Below the pieces are notes generated by a model. The model did not search any database. It saw only the letters and a program-made list of their open reading frames with translations, and was not told the origin of the DNA. Both the position numbers and the translations under genes were made by a program. A stretch of 64,000 bases of DNA from Strongylocentrotus purpuratus (taxonomy: Eukaryota; Echinodermata; Echinoidea; Camarodonta; Strongylocentrotidae), in the NCBI RefSeq assembly GCF_000002235.5, contig NW_022145611.1, forward strand, positions 18,908,114 through 18,972,113, given 5' to 3'. Below are positions 33,385-44,852 of the stretch, piece by piece. The stretch's first letter is position 1. Every line of letters starts with the position of its first letter.

Positions 33385-36300
33385 GCAATACATCTATTGA
33401 GGGCCAGAAAGGCGTTAGCGTTTTCTTAAATTTTATGAGTTATGCCCTTCTAGCTATGATCAAATGACAGCAATAACGCGAATCAGAATAATGGATTTGA
33501 ATCAAGTTCATTCAAGAGTATTCTCTTTTCATTTTGTTAATTATTACTTTTATTTTTTGGTGTAATACTTATTCTTCGGAATACTAGATTGATGAAATGG
33601 AGAGATTTCTCAACATGCGAGAGGAGCTATGCAAAAGCAAAGAAAGGGACATTACTAAATTAGATGATGTGAGTATAATTAGTATCCAAATCAGACTCTT
33701 TGCTACTTCAAGTTCCCCGATGCCGGCACTCTTGGGGTGACCACAGCTCTCCCCACGCATGAACATCTCTCGATCTAGAACAAATCTTCTTCTTCTTCTT
33801 ACTCTTTGCAGGGCTTCCTCCGCTAATTCTTTTAAACGATTACTCAAAACATATCTGTTTACTTTGTAATTCTGTTTCCGCTGAACTAAAAGTCGCTCCT
33901 TACCCTGTATGTTAAACTTAATGTTAAACTTAATGTTAAACTTAAAGTCAGCCAGTTAAGTTAATCATATTGTAATTCTTACTAGATGTTTCCATAGGCT
34001 GCATAAGTTAATCACACTGTGCTTTCAATCATTTTATTTAAAATTTGTTCTGTATCTTAGGCTATTTTTTTCCATGTTCCTTAAAATTATATTCATAATT
34101 TTGTATTTTATATGCTCTTAGTTTAATGCTTTAGGTTCAATTTTTTAATGTTGTATATAATATTATATTGTACCTTTTTTTAAAATTCATATATGCATAA
34201 TATAATATAGCGCCATGAGCGTCATGTCTAACGGACCTGGTGCGCTTTATATTAAGAAGCCACCATTATTATCAATCATTGTTTATTTATTCTTATATGC
34301 ACATGCAAGGTATGCATAATCTGATTGTTTTGATGTTGGTTACTTTCCTATATAGGAGCTTGATTCTTGGCAGAGTGAATTGGACATAAAACGGCGCCAG
34401 TTGGAGACTGCCGACACCTCAAGACGAAGGTAATTTCGGCCACTCATTTGTCGCAACTACATATATATTTTAAAAATACCATTGAAGTAAGTTGGTATAC
34501 ATAATGGTATACATAATTATTAAAATAACCCCTCCCCTCCCCCTCTCTCTCTTTCTCTCTATCTCTACCCACCTACCCTCCTAACTATCTTCCTATCTAT
34601 CACCTATCTATCCCTTTTCTCTCCCCTCTCCTATTTCTCTCTCTACCATCTTTAGCAGTATCATGTTCTAAGTTCTTTCATTTATCTTTTTGTCTCAATC
34701 TAATATATGTGTATTATGATTTTTTCCCCTCTTTCTCTGTATATCAAGTCAGTAGTGTAAATCAGTAAACTTACGTACATCAAGCCTAAGTTTTGGTAGG
34801 TTCAATTTTCATTTCCGTATTTAATGATTTGCAGAAGAGTCTTTCATTTGATTAACTACTATGAGTCAGGATGATTATTTATTTCCATATTACTAAATAA
34901 ATGTTAATGTTTTGTAACAATTCTTATGCTTTATCATTTTGTGCCTGGAATGTGAATAAAAGCAACTCATCAATCAAGCAGCCTTGATCTATCATTGACC
35001 TTCGAATGTTTATCATCTATACACCATGCCACTGTCGCACGACTATTAGCACATTTTGTGGTACCTAACTGATGTTTCGCGCTCTACTTGGGATCTCCAT
35101 AGCAACATGACACGTTCATATCAATAATCTACCAAAGTTACTAGTATCCGCTCTCAGGGAATAACAATAAAAACCAATCTATCATCCAAATTAAAATATA
35201 AATATAAATATTCATTGTTTTTAGGTAATAAATTATACTGTTTTATCGCTGCTATGAATCAGGATATGGACTGGTATGGCATTACGACATACCAAGGTGT
35301 ATGCATTCGGCCTCATTGCTATATAAACACACTTCGGCGGAGAAATACGATTATGATACAGAAAGAGAGAGATGGGAGGGGGTGTTGAAAGAGAGGGAGA
35401 AAGAAAATACCAGTCCTAGACGATACCGATTTTTTTGTTTTTTTGTTTGTAAAGTATATTCTCGCTTAAAGTTTTCAAGGAGCGGTTGGGGTTGAGGGGT
35501 CAACCTATAATTATTTAAAATGAATGGATGAATTATGTATTACCTACAGAACGTTTCCTTTTTGAGGGGAGAGGTTGATAATTGCTCTTCTTCGTGACAC
35601 AATGCAGATGAACACAAACTGAGAAAGTGGTTGCCACGTGCTGTTAAATACAATGTTTCTACTTCTTTTGAATAGAACTGATTCTTCACTCAACACGAGC
35701 TACTCTAAGGCCACCACTGATGAAGAGGACTACATCTTGAAAAAGAATTTACTCAAATGTCAGGCGGACTTGGCAAGATCAGAGGAGGAAAATGCCATTC
35801 TGCATAAGCAAGTGTATTCACTGAAGAAACAGGTATGATATATCGTTCCAAGTTTTGGTAATAACGAAATGAATAGAAATAGTGAAATATATAATGATTC
35901 AGAGGAATCAATATCGATCAGGACAGTAAAATAATTATAGCGGAAGAGATTGATTTTCAAAGCTGATTTTGATAAAACATCTATTGTTTGAAAAATAATA
36001 TTTGTATCAGTTGTACTAATGGGTGGATTATCTAAAAATTTAATCTTGTGATGATTCTTATTCTCATACTTACCCCTTCCTCACGTCTAGTATGACTCGG
36101 CTCAAATCCAGACACACAACCATGAAAAGAAGATCAAGCAACTCGAGAACCAACTGGTGATTGCCCTAAGTCAACTCGGTAGTCCAAAACAGAACCATCT
36201 CAACGAGAATTCCCTGCCTCCTATCAACGGCCACCGTCACAGTGTCGCCTCGTCGTCGACAGACAGCCGCATCGAAGAGATCCAACGGGAAACACGGTTA

Positions 36301-36630
36301 AGACGCCAGCTGGGCAAGGATCACCTGAGCATTAACCAAGAGGCTGCGCTGAGACGGAAACTCTCGGGGAAGGACAGTGGCATTTCAACGCGCAGCCCTT
36401 CCACTAGCAGAATATCCAAAATAACTCTAAAGAGCGTAAAGGATGTCGGTTTGAACGAGGAGTCTGGTGGGAGAAGTCATACGCCGGGGAGCGTAGGCGG
36501 CTCTCAGTCGGGGGAGGAGGGGTGTCAACACCCGAGTTTAGCTACTTCAGATGTTGGGACAAGTCCTGGGAAGTCTCAAGCACAGGTTTCTCCGAAGACT
36601 GAGAAAAGTTCTGTGTGTGCTGTCATGTGA
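31423..36630 (+). CDS. Coiled-coil protein with C-terminal CaaX box, 6 exons, 5' end not found
   Basis: Not recognised. Exons 31423-32423, 32825-32998, 33588-33668, 34356-34429, 35676-35832, 36091-36630 have GT/AG borders and consistent phases, giving about 674 residues. The first exon enters at a TTGCAG acceptor in phase, so at least one upstream exon is missing. N-terminal part (DLACHPSFEAVLFWHSDVSA) looks folded; then a long low-complexity stretch with His/Arg/Lys clusters (KKKRHRHRHHSH, KKKRSRG). From about residue 305 a long heptad-rich coiled coil runs across exons 1-5, and a second short coil (KKIKQLENQLVIALSQLG) opens exon 6. The Ser-rich tail ends SSVCAVM, a CaaX motif with Met at X, which predicts farnesylation and membrane attachment. 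Function unknown. Confidence 0.82.
32825..32998 (+). CDS. CaaX coiled-coil gene, second visible exon
   Basis: 58 codons, ITKYEQDLSNHRKEYLEQLS onward to EQQTD, uninterrupted heptad pattern. Acceptor CTTTTAG, donor GAC|GTGAGC. Confidence 0.85.
33335..33382. repeat. (TA)n microsatellite
   Basis: Nearly pure TATATA run in the intron between the second and third visible exons of the coiled-coil gene. Confidence 0.9.
33588..33668 (+). CDS. CaaX coiled-coil gene, third visible exon
   Basis: 27 codons, IDEMERFLNMREELCKSKER DITKLDD. Acceptor ATACTAG, donor GAT|GTGAGT. The next intron carries a LINE tail. Confidence 0.82.
33700..34275 (+). mobile_element. LINE 3' end fragment (CR1/L2-like)
   Basis: SFKRLLKTYLFTL followed by a stop matches the last residues of CR1/L2-type ORF2. 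The end reads GCGCCATGAGCGTCATG, GTGCGCTTTATATTAAGAAG and an ATTATT tail, as at 30220-30295 in reverse. Confidence 0.65.
34356..34429 (+). CDS. CaaX coiled-coil gene, fourth visible exon
   Basis: ELDSWQSELDIKRRQLETAD TSRR, phase 2 exit. Acceptor TATATAG, donor AG|GTAATT. Confidence 0.82.
34530..34645. repeat. CT-rich low-complexity tract
   Basis: CCCTCTCTCTCTTTCTCTCT and TATCTATC-type runs in an intron of the coiled-coil gene. Confidence 0.8.
35676..35832 (+). CDS. CaaX coiled-coil gene, fifth visible exon
   Basis: TDSSLNTSYSKATTDEEDYI then LKKNLLKCQADLARSEEENA and LHKQVYSLKKQ, the end of the main coiled coil. Acceptor TTGAATAG, donor CAG|GTATGA. Confidence 0.85.
36091..36630 (+). CDS. CaaX coiled-coil gene, last exon
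   Basis: Starts YDSAQIQTHNHEKKIKQLEN after a CGTCTAG acceptor. Contains two LRR-K/R blocks (RETRLRRQLGKDHLSINQEA, ALRRKLSGKDSG), Ser/Thr-rich candidate phosphorylation sites and the terminal CAVM before TGA. Confidence 0.88.
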   Translation, partial: YDSAQIQTHNHEKKIKQLENQLVIALSQLGSPKQNHLNENSLPPINGHRHSVASSSTDSRIEEIQRETRLRRQLGKDHLSINQEAALRRKLSGKDSGISTRSPSTSRISKITLKSVKDVGLNEESGGRSHTPGSVGGSQSGEEGCQHPSLATSDVGTSPGKSQAQVSPKTEKSSVCAVM

Positions 36631-38369
36631 TGTGAAACTGATCGCATCATTGTCATAACTGGGTGGACTGCTGCAACTATACCTCATTGAAAAAAAGAGG
36701 AAAAAGGAGAGAGAGAGAGAGATATTGTTGTGAGGGAGTGGATGGAGAGGCTAACAAATAGTATTGTACAATATTGGAGCACCACAGTAGTTGCGCTTTA
36801 TAAGAAGACATCAATATTAACTTTCAAGAAGCTCAGATACAATGTACTTCCATGTACTCTGTTAAGAATGAAATGGAACGACACAAATGCATATACATTT
36901 GAATAGACAATGTCGGTGTCATTTATGTAAAATATTCATTATTCCAGGTGCATATATTACATGGATAGGCTTGTTATGTGATTTTTGTTTCTGCAAGACA
37001 TTCAGATTTCCATTATACATATATCTCTCAATACAGTCATGTAATACATCCTTCGTGTGAAATACGTGTAATACCGCAACAGGGAGTAGTAAAGATGCAA
37101 TGAATTTCAGTAATATGTGCTCATACCAAAAAATTATCGAGATTATATATATATATTTATGTTTATTTTCAAAGTTAATTGCACTAGACCATAATCTTCA
37201 CACTCGACTCCAAATCGAACTTCTTTTGTTTTCACATTTTGAAAAACAATATGTTTCATATTATAGCCTTGCAGACAATCGTTAAATGTATACAATGTAA
37301 TACACCTTCGGATTATAAATCGTGAGAATACTTTTTAGTCCTTTAATTTGATGATTTCCTATATCTTAAAAGGTGATCTACGTTGTTGATAATGGTCACA
37401 GGTTTGAAACAGACGTGTCTGTATGGCCTAAGGTAACAGGTGAACTATTCAATATCAGTCTTCCATTGGCCATGGGTATCGTGGAAAACAAATATATGTT
37501 TCCGCTAAATTTTCTAAATATCTTGTTCTTTTAGTAGTTCCTAATAGATAATTTGCAACTGAGTTCCGAACTTACACTAGGGTAAATTCATTAAATGCAT
37601 TTCTTGGATTTCATTTTTGTTTAAACTTCACGCAAGTAAGATCGCGGCGACGAGATTCTAGTTATTCCCTGGGACCCTTAGGGGCGTATGCCTGTAATTA
37701 TTCCCCACTGGGCGCAATGTATTAAACATGGAAAAGAAAAAAAAAAGGAAAAAAATCATGAAAACTAGGTGTTACAAATGAAATCAATCAAAACCTGATT
37801 CTCGACTAGTTCTGCTATTTTCCTCAAACTCCTGAAAATATGATGGGGGTGTTTTTCACGGTTTTTTTAATTTCTCATTGCAGGGGCTCAAACTTAGACG
37901 CCCCAAACGTAATTGGTCGCAGCTATTAGTAGATATGATGTTTCTTGACCAACCGTATAAACTGGGACCATTTCCTGCTTTCCTATGGGACTGATCTTAA
38001 CCGACAATCCCTCTTTATTAAGCACACATGAAAAAACCTGTTTAAATATGTATTCGTGATTTGATATGATTTTTTTCAACCATTTTCTTTTGTATGGATG
38101 GGGATCTTATCATATAGTCCTGCGGCCTTCAACAACTAATTTGTGGAGTGCTTTCATGCCTCTCAAAATCTTTTGAACAAACTTTTAATCTCTATGGTCA
38201 TTACTCTGATTTTGCACATGGATTCAATGAAAAGTTTTCCAAAATATCTTGCTGACCTATATAGCAAAGATGTTAAATCTCGGCAAAAAATTTAAGTAAA
38301 AACGACACCCTGTAATAGTGGTCTTTTTGAACTCATTTAACAGTGTTAATTATCATCAATCAATCTATA
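36631..38369. other. Likely 3' UTR then intergenic; no gene seen
   Basis: Follows the TGA of the coiled-coil gene. A GAGAGA run at 36708-36722. No obvious AATAAA close to the stop, so the transcript end is not placed. Confidence 0.45.
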
Positions 38370-38879
38370 TTAAAGGTAATACAAAGTTTTGGTACGGGGT
38401 CATGAATTTGGTTCAAATAAACATATTGGAAGCATATGCGATCCTACAATAATCAGTAATCGTTGCCGCGGTTGAAATCGATTCTAAAGTGATGAAGTTG
38501 TAAATAATAAACTCTTTATGTTGTATAGCTCCCTCTCAAGGTCAAGATAGTAATTTAGCTATCAAACGATATTTCTTGACTAAAATCGACCAATTGGCTA
38601 TTCCCGTTTGGAAATAATATATCACAACTGCATATTCCGAGATTTTCATGGTCGCTGCTACCATTGTATGGCCGTAGGCGCTATTTGAAATTTATCAAAA
38701 TTTACCGGGAGCACCAGTAAATGTTGATACCCAATTTTTCTCTAAAGCAGAAGTGTTTTAGGGGCTAAATTTTCTAGTGCTTGCAATACATCCACTGGGG
38801 CATCCAAATATATCAAAATTGTAAAGAATCACTGTCCAGCCAATTTTCAAAAATTCCCAAAACTTTGTATTACTTTTAA
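38370..38879. mobile_element. TTAAAGGTAATACAAAG-ended MITE
   Basis: Left TTAAAGGTAATACAAAGTTT, right AAACTTTGTATTACTTTTAA: inverted ends of about 23 bp with one mismatch, 510 bp. Shares the TTAAAGGTA tip with the ESF1-intron MITEs but not their interior. Confidence 0.8.
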
Positions 38880-38950
38880 ACAGATGGCAAGACTTTCGGA
38901 AATTAACCTAAGGCGAATTCAAAAAGCCTCATCAATCGCCTCTTGATATC

Positions 38951-39174
38951 CCGCCCCGCCCCGCCCCCCCCCCCCCACTCAATGTTATTTAGGGTACGCG
39001 TATGCATGTTCCCTCCTTTTGAAAACACCCCCCTAAGTCCGGTGTGTAAAGTCAATACGGGCCGGATTTTTGTATGCTATACGAGCCGGACTTTGGTGCG
39101 TGAAAAGTACCCTTTTACCGGACATTTTGGGAACACGCATGCGGTCCCTCCGACCCCAGAGTGGGGGGGGGGGG
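38951..39174. repeat. Poly-C/poly-G bounded repeat, copy 3
   Basis: ACTCAATGTTATTTAGGGTA, GCGTATGCATGTTCC, AAAGTCAATACGGGCCGG, ACATTTTGGGAACACGCATG, then poly-G. Colinear with 25973-26188. Confidence 0.75.
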
Positions 39175-39242
39175 ACGGGCTTGAAATGTATAAATATTAC
39201 AATGAAATATTACGATCGTGCTATATTTAGGTCAAATTACCT

Positions 39243-40010
39243 TCTTTTACACATTCTACCTTGCAATATCAAATGGAAACACAAATGTTACATCAATAAC
39301 GGAACCAAGCTGTCGTTAGACTTGTGTGATTGTTTCTAAATGATGTAAACGAATATGATAGATATTGAAATAGTATTATTTACATGTACATCGACAGTAA
39401 TAGTAATGATAGTAATCTAAACTTTTAAATGGTTTGATGATATCCACGCATACAAATACAATGCAATAGTTTTAATAATCTGTCGTATTGATGCATTCAA
39501 TTAATATATGGAATGATTTATTTCAAGTGCACTTATCACTGTTATCACTGATCGTAAGTTAGTTATTTTTGCTCCCTTTCCTTGTCACTTAATTTCAGCA
39601 AAATAACTTGAATATAATTCTGTACATTGATGAAAACAAGTGTAGATAAAACCAAGTGTATACATTATTATCAACTTGTTTACAGGAATATCAATGTGTG
39701 TGTTTATATAGCATGTTGATTGTTAAATATTGTATCTACACTTAATTAATCTATGACACTACAGAAAAATATATCTTTGCGACTAAATTGTATCTATCAT
39801 GAATTTCCTATTTTAATTATTTATACATACTAGTAAAACAAATGATAATAATATTACCTGACTTTAAATACAGTATAAAAACCACACAATTATTATCAAG
39901 ACGATGGACTTTAACAAAATAGTTGTTTTTTGTTCTTGTTTTTTTTTCCTCAGCATCACCTTTTTTTAATATGAGCGTCTCATGGCACATCTGCAAACAA
40001 TCTTTTTAGA
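39243..40010. repeat. Segmental tandem duplication, copy A
   Basis: Shares ordered blocks with 40024-44230: AAATGGAAACACAAAT, TTATTTACATGTACATCGAC, GATGATATCCACGCATACAA, TAGTAAAACAAATGATAAT and TGGCACATCTG.AAACAAT. Confidence 0.8.
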
Positions 40011-40182
40011 AGAAGAAAAAATGCCTTGCAATATCTTTGCAATATTAAATGGAAACACAAATCTTATCATATCGATAACAAACCAAGTTATCATAGACTT
40101 GTGATGGTTTCTAATTGATCTAAACTAATAAGATAGAAGGTATTATTTACATGTACATCGACAGAAATATCAATGATAGTAA

Positions 40183-40850
40183 CAGTGGCGGATTCAGGGA
40201 AAGGGCACAGGGGCACGTGCCCCCCCCCCCGATAAAAAAAGGGGGAAGGTGAAAGGGGGAAAGAAAAAGGGAGAAAAAGAGAAAAAGGAGGAGGAAAGAA
40301 AAAGGAGGAGGAAAAGAAAAAAAAGGAAAGAGAGAAAGAATAAGAAAACAGAGAGGAGAGAAAAAGAAAGAGGAAATGAAGAAAGGGAAAGAGAGAGGAT
40401 AGAAAAGGGGAAAAGGAGGATAATGAGAAGGGGAAAAGGAGGAAAGGGGTATGACATTTTTTTGTTTTTTTTTACCCGGAAAGGGGCGGAGGGGGGGGGC
40501 ACGCAATTTTGCAGTGTGCATAATATGGGGTCCCTCTTGCCAGGCGTGTAGTCCCCCCCCAAAAAAAAAGCACAAGAAGAACCACACAAAAAAAAAGAGA
40601 TGGAAAAAGGGGAAAAGAGATACATTTTGTGAGTTAAAGGAGAAAGGAAAACAAAAATGACAGATAGAAGAGAGGTGCGAGAGCATGGGGAGTTGCATTT
40701 CTTTTAAAAGAATAGTGGGATAACAGCTAGGGTAGTCGCTAAAGGGAGTCGTTTGCGGTAAAATTGGGCTGCTGTCGGGAAAATGAGGAAAGGGGGAGGG
40801 GAGAAATGAGATGCGAAGGGAAAGAAAAGAAAGAAAAGGAGAAAAGGAAA

Positions 40851-40882
<32 letters not shown>

Positions 40883-42428
40883 TAAGAGCCTGAGAGAAGA
40901 GGGGTGGGAGTAAGAGAGAAAGAGGGTGTTGGCTGGAGTCACCACGTCGAGGGGGCAAGAAAGATACGCATAGATAATTATGTTGCTGTGTCGGGTCCGC
41001 TGTGTCGGTATTCTTGCTCGATGTAATATATCAATGCAGAAGTTTTAAGTCGGTGAGATGTATTATGTCGGTCTCAAGCAATTTATTTTCCCTACGAACT
41101 GTGACTTTTAATCGGGAAAAAAAATTAAAACAAAAATTCAGACAATGATTAAGAGTAGGCACGACGAATCGTCTTATTTCTCTAATAATTTAATGGAACA
41201 TCAAAGCTTCTGCGATTCGCAAGGGAGGGCGAAAATGAATTCAGACAAGGACACGATATAACGAATCGCCTTCTTTCTTTAATAATTTAATGAAACGTGA
41301 AAGCTTCCAGGCTTCGTGCGGAACGGGCGAAAATAAATTCAGACAAAGATTAAGAAACGAAAACAGTACAACGAATCGTCTTCTTTCTCTAATAGTTTAA
41401 TGAAACGTCAAAGCTTCCGCGCTTCACACCGTCACGTGAGGATGAAACTGAATTCTAACAAGGATTAAGAAATGAAAACAGTACAACGAATCGTCTTCTT
41501 GCTTTCTTATAATTTAATGAAACGTGAAAGCTTCCGCGCTTTGCCCGGGAAAGGCGAAACCGAATTCAGACAAGGATTAAGAGTAATAATTAAATGAAAC
41601 GTCAAAGCTTCCGCGCTTCGAGCGGGAAGAGGGGGGATGAATTCAGACAAGAATTAAGAATAATAATTAAATGAAACGTCAAAGCATCCGCGCTTCGCGC
41701 AGGAGGGGGTAACTGAATTCAGACAAGGATTAAGATTTTTTTTTAAAGTACAACGAATTGTCTTCTTTCTCTAATAATTAAATGAAACGTCAAAGCTTCC
41801 GCGCCTCGTGCGGGAGGAGGGGGGGGGGACTGAATTAAGACAAGGATTAAGAGTAGAGAACGGTACAACGAATCGTCTTCTTTCTCTCTAATAATTTGAT
41901 GAAACGTGAAAGCTTCGCGCAGGATGGGCGAAACTGAATTCAGATAAGGACTAAAGGGATCCGGTAACTTTGTCTCAGATTCTGAAACAAAATCCTGGAT
42001 TAAGCTCATGCTGCAATGGTAATTCTAAACCTGTAGGTCAGTCAAAAAACCCATAACTTTTACAAGCCGATAGCCTGTCTGATTATCAAGATATTTGTGA
42101 TTGGAAATGCCGGTGAACATTAATGCGCCAAATGTGGTTCTCAAATTGCAAAAGATATCTACTCTTGGAGGGGGTAGGAGAAAGCAATTTTACGTCATAT
42201 TACTCCAGGAAGTGCCTGAAAATGCACCTAATGTGGTTCTAAAGTTGCAAATGCTTCCTACTCACGGAGGGGGCTTTCGGACCCTTCCGAAACCCAACCC
42301 CGCTTGGTCGCTCCGCTCCCTCGCCACTAACGCCTCGCTCTGTCGCTTCGCTTCATCGTTTTTCATATATTTCACCTCATGCAATTTTGTGCCCCCCCCC
42401 GGGTAAGAAATTCCTTGATCCGCCACTG
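40183..42428. mobile_element. 2.2-kb DNA transposon-like element with CAGTGGCGGATYMAGG ends
   Basis: Left CAGTGGCGGATTCAGG, right CCTTGATCCGCCACTG. Copy A of the duplication preserves the empty site (GATAGTAATCTAA at 39408-39420), whereas here AGTAA lies on both sides, implying a 5-bp target duplication. Contents: purine-rich tract 40240-40470, more purine at 40790-40925, a nine-unit minisatellite, and two copies of AATGTGGTTCT..TTGCAAA. No transposase. Confidence 0.8.
41130..41960. repeat. Nine-unit minisatellite inside the 2.2-kb element
   Basis: Units of about 75-115 bp begin GAATTCAGACAAGGATTAAG and contain ACGAATCGTCTTCTTTCTCT, TTAATGAAACGTCAAAGCTT and CCGCGCTTCGCGC. Starts near 41130, 41238, 41336, 41451, 41560, 41640, 41715, 41833 and 41937. 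Confidence 0.85.
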
Positions 42429-42548
42429 AGTAATCTAAGCTTTTGAATGCTTTGATGATATCCACGCATACAAATACAATGTATTTGTTATTAATCTGTC
42501 GTAAACCAAATATAATTTAGTATCAAACGTGTTTACATGAATATCAGT

Positions 42549-42608
42549 GTGTGTGTGCGTGTGCGTGTGTGCGTGTGTGTGTGTGGGTGTGTGTGTGTGT
42601 GTGTGTAT
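42549..42608. repeat. (TG)n microsatellite
   Basis: TGTGTGTGCGTGTGCGTG-type run. Confidence 0.95.
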
Positions 42609-42629
42609 GTTCATATGTTATAGCCATGT

Positions 42630-42920
42630 TAACTATTATTATTATTACTATTATTAATATTGTTATTATTGCCATGATTGTTGATATTATCATTGTTGTT
42701 ATTTTTATTTTTAGTATCATTATTATTAGTACTACTATTCTTATTATAGTTAGTATTATAGTTTTTGATATTGTATCGTTATTATTATTATAAGTATTAT
42801 TATTATCGTTATCAGTATCATTATCCTTATTATCATCAGTGTATTATTATCATTATCAAGATTAGTATTACTATAATACTAAAATTGTTATAATCGTTAT
42901 CATTTTTAGTATTATTGCAT
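42630..42920. repeat. ATT/TTA trinucleotide-like low-complexity tract
   Basis: Degenerate TTATTATTA, TTGTTATT and ATCATTATT runs over almost 300 bases. Confidence 0.85.
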
Positions 42921-44852
42921 GTGATGTAGGAATCTCCCAGGAAGCACTACATTTATAAAAAAAAAAAGGTATACATTGTAGATAAAAAGAGATTTCAAGG
43001 GACAAGGAAGAAAACACGAACAAGAAAACGAAAGAAGAGCCAATCTAAAAAGGAAGTGAATAGAAATAGTGGTGAAGGGAGCCAATCTGAGATTGAGCGA
43101 AATCGAGAAATATAGAAAGAAATAACACATGAAAAGATTAATATTCATTTTAAGCATGTCATGTACTGAAAATGATTTCCAATCGTATATACAAGTGATA
43201 ACCTTTGGCATGGCGTTCTATATATACATGAAAGCAGGCGACAGCGGTGCTTATGACAATATTCCCCTTTTGTGTAAGATTCCTTTCAACCATGGACTGT
43301 ACATTCTGTCCAATCATATATACAGGTGATGTTGTCATTAAATGTAAATAGTGCATTTTCCATCTATAGTTTTATTGTAATAGTATCAATATTTTCTTAA
43401 TTATTGTACGATTGTTATTTGAGTGACTGAGATTAAAACTGATCCCCGGATGTTCAGTGTATAACACCACCTGAAAAGAAAAAAAAGTTAACAATGACAC
43501 TTAAAGGAGCTACACAAAGAAAAATTCACTACAACTGATAATTAGAACAAATTACATATGGATGGAAAGATTTTCTCTTGAAAAACACGAATAATTTGCT
43601 GAGAAATCATATAGATATCATGGAAAGGCGTAAAATGCAATTTTTCAAGACCCTTCTTAGACCCCCCGAACGCCCCTGAACGTAAGCCAAACACACGAGC
43701 GTAACGAGCTCTGAATAGTGACATCACACACTGGACAAACAGCTCAGTACCGGCCGCATACCGGAGTCGCGCGTGTATTAGTCTGCAGCATTAATCTGGA
43801 TCTCAAAACTAACATTTTTGAGAGTTGATTACTGCGGGCCCCAAACATATTTTGAAGAGGAGTTGTTGAATTTGATCAGTAAGGCTTCCCCTTCGCAATG
43901 ATATGAGTTTTGCATCAATTCAAAACACTTTTGATTCTTCGTGTGTTTACTTTAAGACAAATATAACCTCAAAATGTATCTTTGCAACTGAATTGTATCT
44001 ATCGTAAATTACCTGTTTTATGTTTGTATACATGCTAGTAAAACAAATGATAATTATATTGAATACAGTATAAGAAACACAAAATTAATATTGCGACAAA
44101 ATACGATGGACTATTTAACAAAATATGTTAGTTTTGTTTCGTTTCGTTTTTGTTTTTACCTTGGCATCGCCTATGTTGATTTGAACGTCTCGTGGCACAT
44201 CTGTAAACAATTAATGTTTAGAAGGAAAAAGGTAATAGAAAACAATGCAGTCTGCTTAAATAGACGTAGGGACGTAGGCTTGCAATTTCTTTTTTTCCCT
44301 TCCTGCGAGGGGGGGGGGGGGGTGACACAAATTTTGCCACCTACTTGAATTATGGGGGACATCTGCCCTCTCTGCCCCTATTTATGGAATTAATTTTGTA
44401 GTAGTAGTAGTTTTTAGTAGTTTAAGTGGTAGCAGTAATTGTAGTTGCGTAATGAGCCAAAATATTGAGGGGGCTTAGCCAAAAATAATTGAAATAATTC
44501 TTAAGCGCCAGGAAAGCAATGCATATACGACTGGGTTATTATTTTTTAAATGTGTCGGGGGGGGGGGCATGATATCATCACGCCTCCCTGAAATGAGTAT
44601 AGACCTCGTATCTTTCTGTTTAAAAAAATATATATTAGTGATGTCGTTATATAAAGGATTTATCTTATTTTTGCGTTTTGTAGTTTGGAACATGATTTGA
44701 GGGGCACATTATTTTGATCACACAGGCAAATCAAAGTTTTGGCTTAATTTTCATCCCTTTTCTTATAGGCAGCGTTACATCATCATTTACACATTTTTCT
44801 AATAACGGGAGACAATTCCTCTCCATTCTATAAGGCAGCCTAGCAACCGAGA

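Larger units (their letters stand above)
40024..44230. repeat. Segmental tandem duplication, copy B (interrupted)
   Basis: Same block order as copy A but expanded by the 40183-42428 element, a (TG)n tract and about 1.3 kb of extra sequence (42640-43930). Divergence between copies is visible throughout, so it is not recent. Confidence 0.75.

Noticed and set aside
36631-38369. A poly-A signal for the coiled-coil gene
   Set aside because: No AATAAA near the stop codon; the distant ones near 38.4-38.5 kb lie inside a MITE and cannot be tied to this transcript.
40147-40698. 183-codon Phe/Pro/Ser-rich frame and its overlapping partners
   Set aside because: Product of a purine/pyrimidine-biased tract inside the 40183-42428 element.
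41130-41960. Regularly spaced repeats resembling a CRISPR array
   Set aside because: Eukaryotic context, imperfect whole-unit repeats without unique spacers of constant length, and transposon ends outside.
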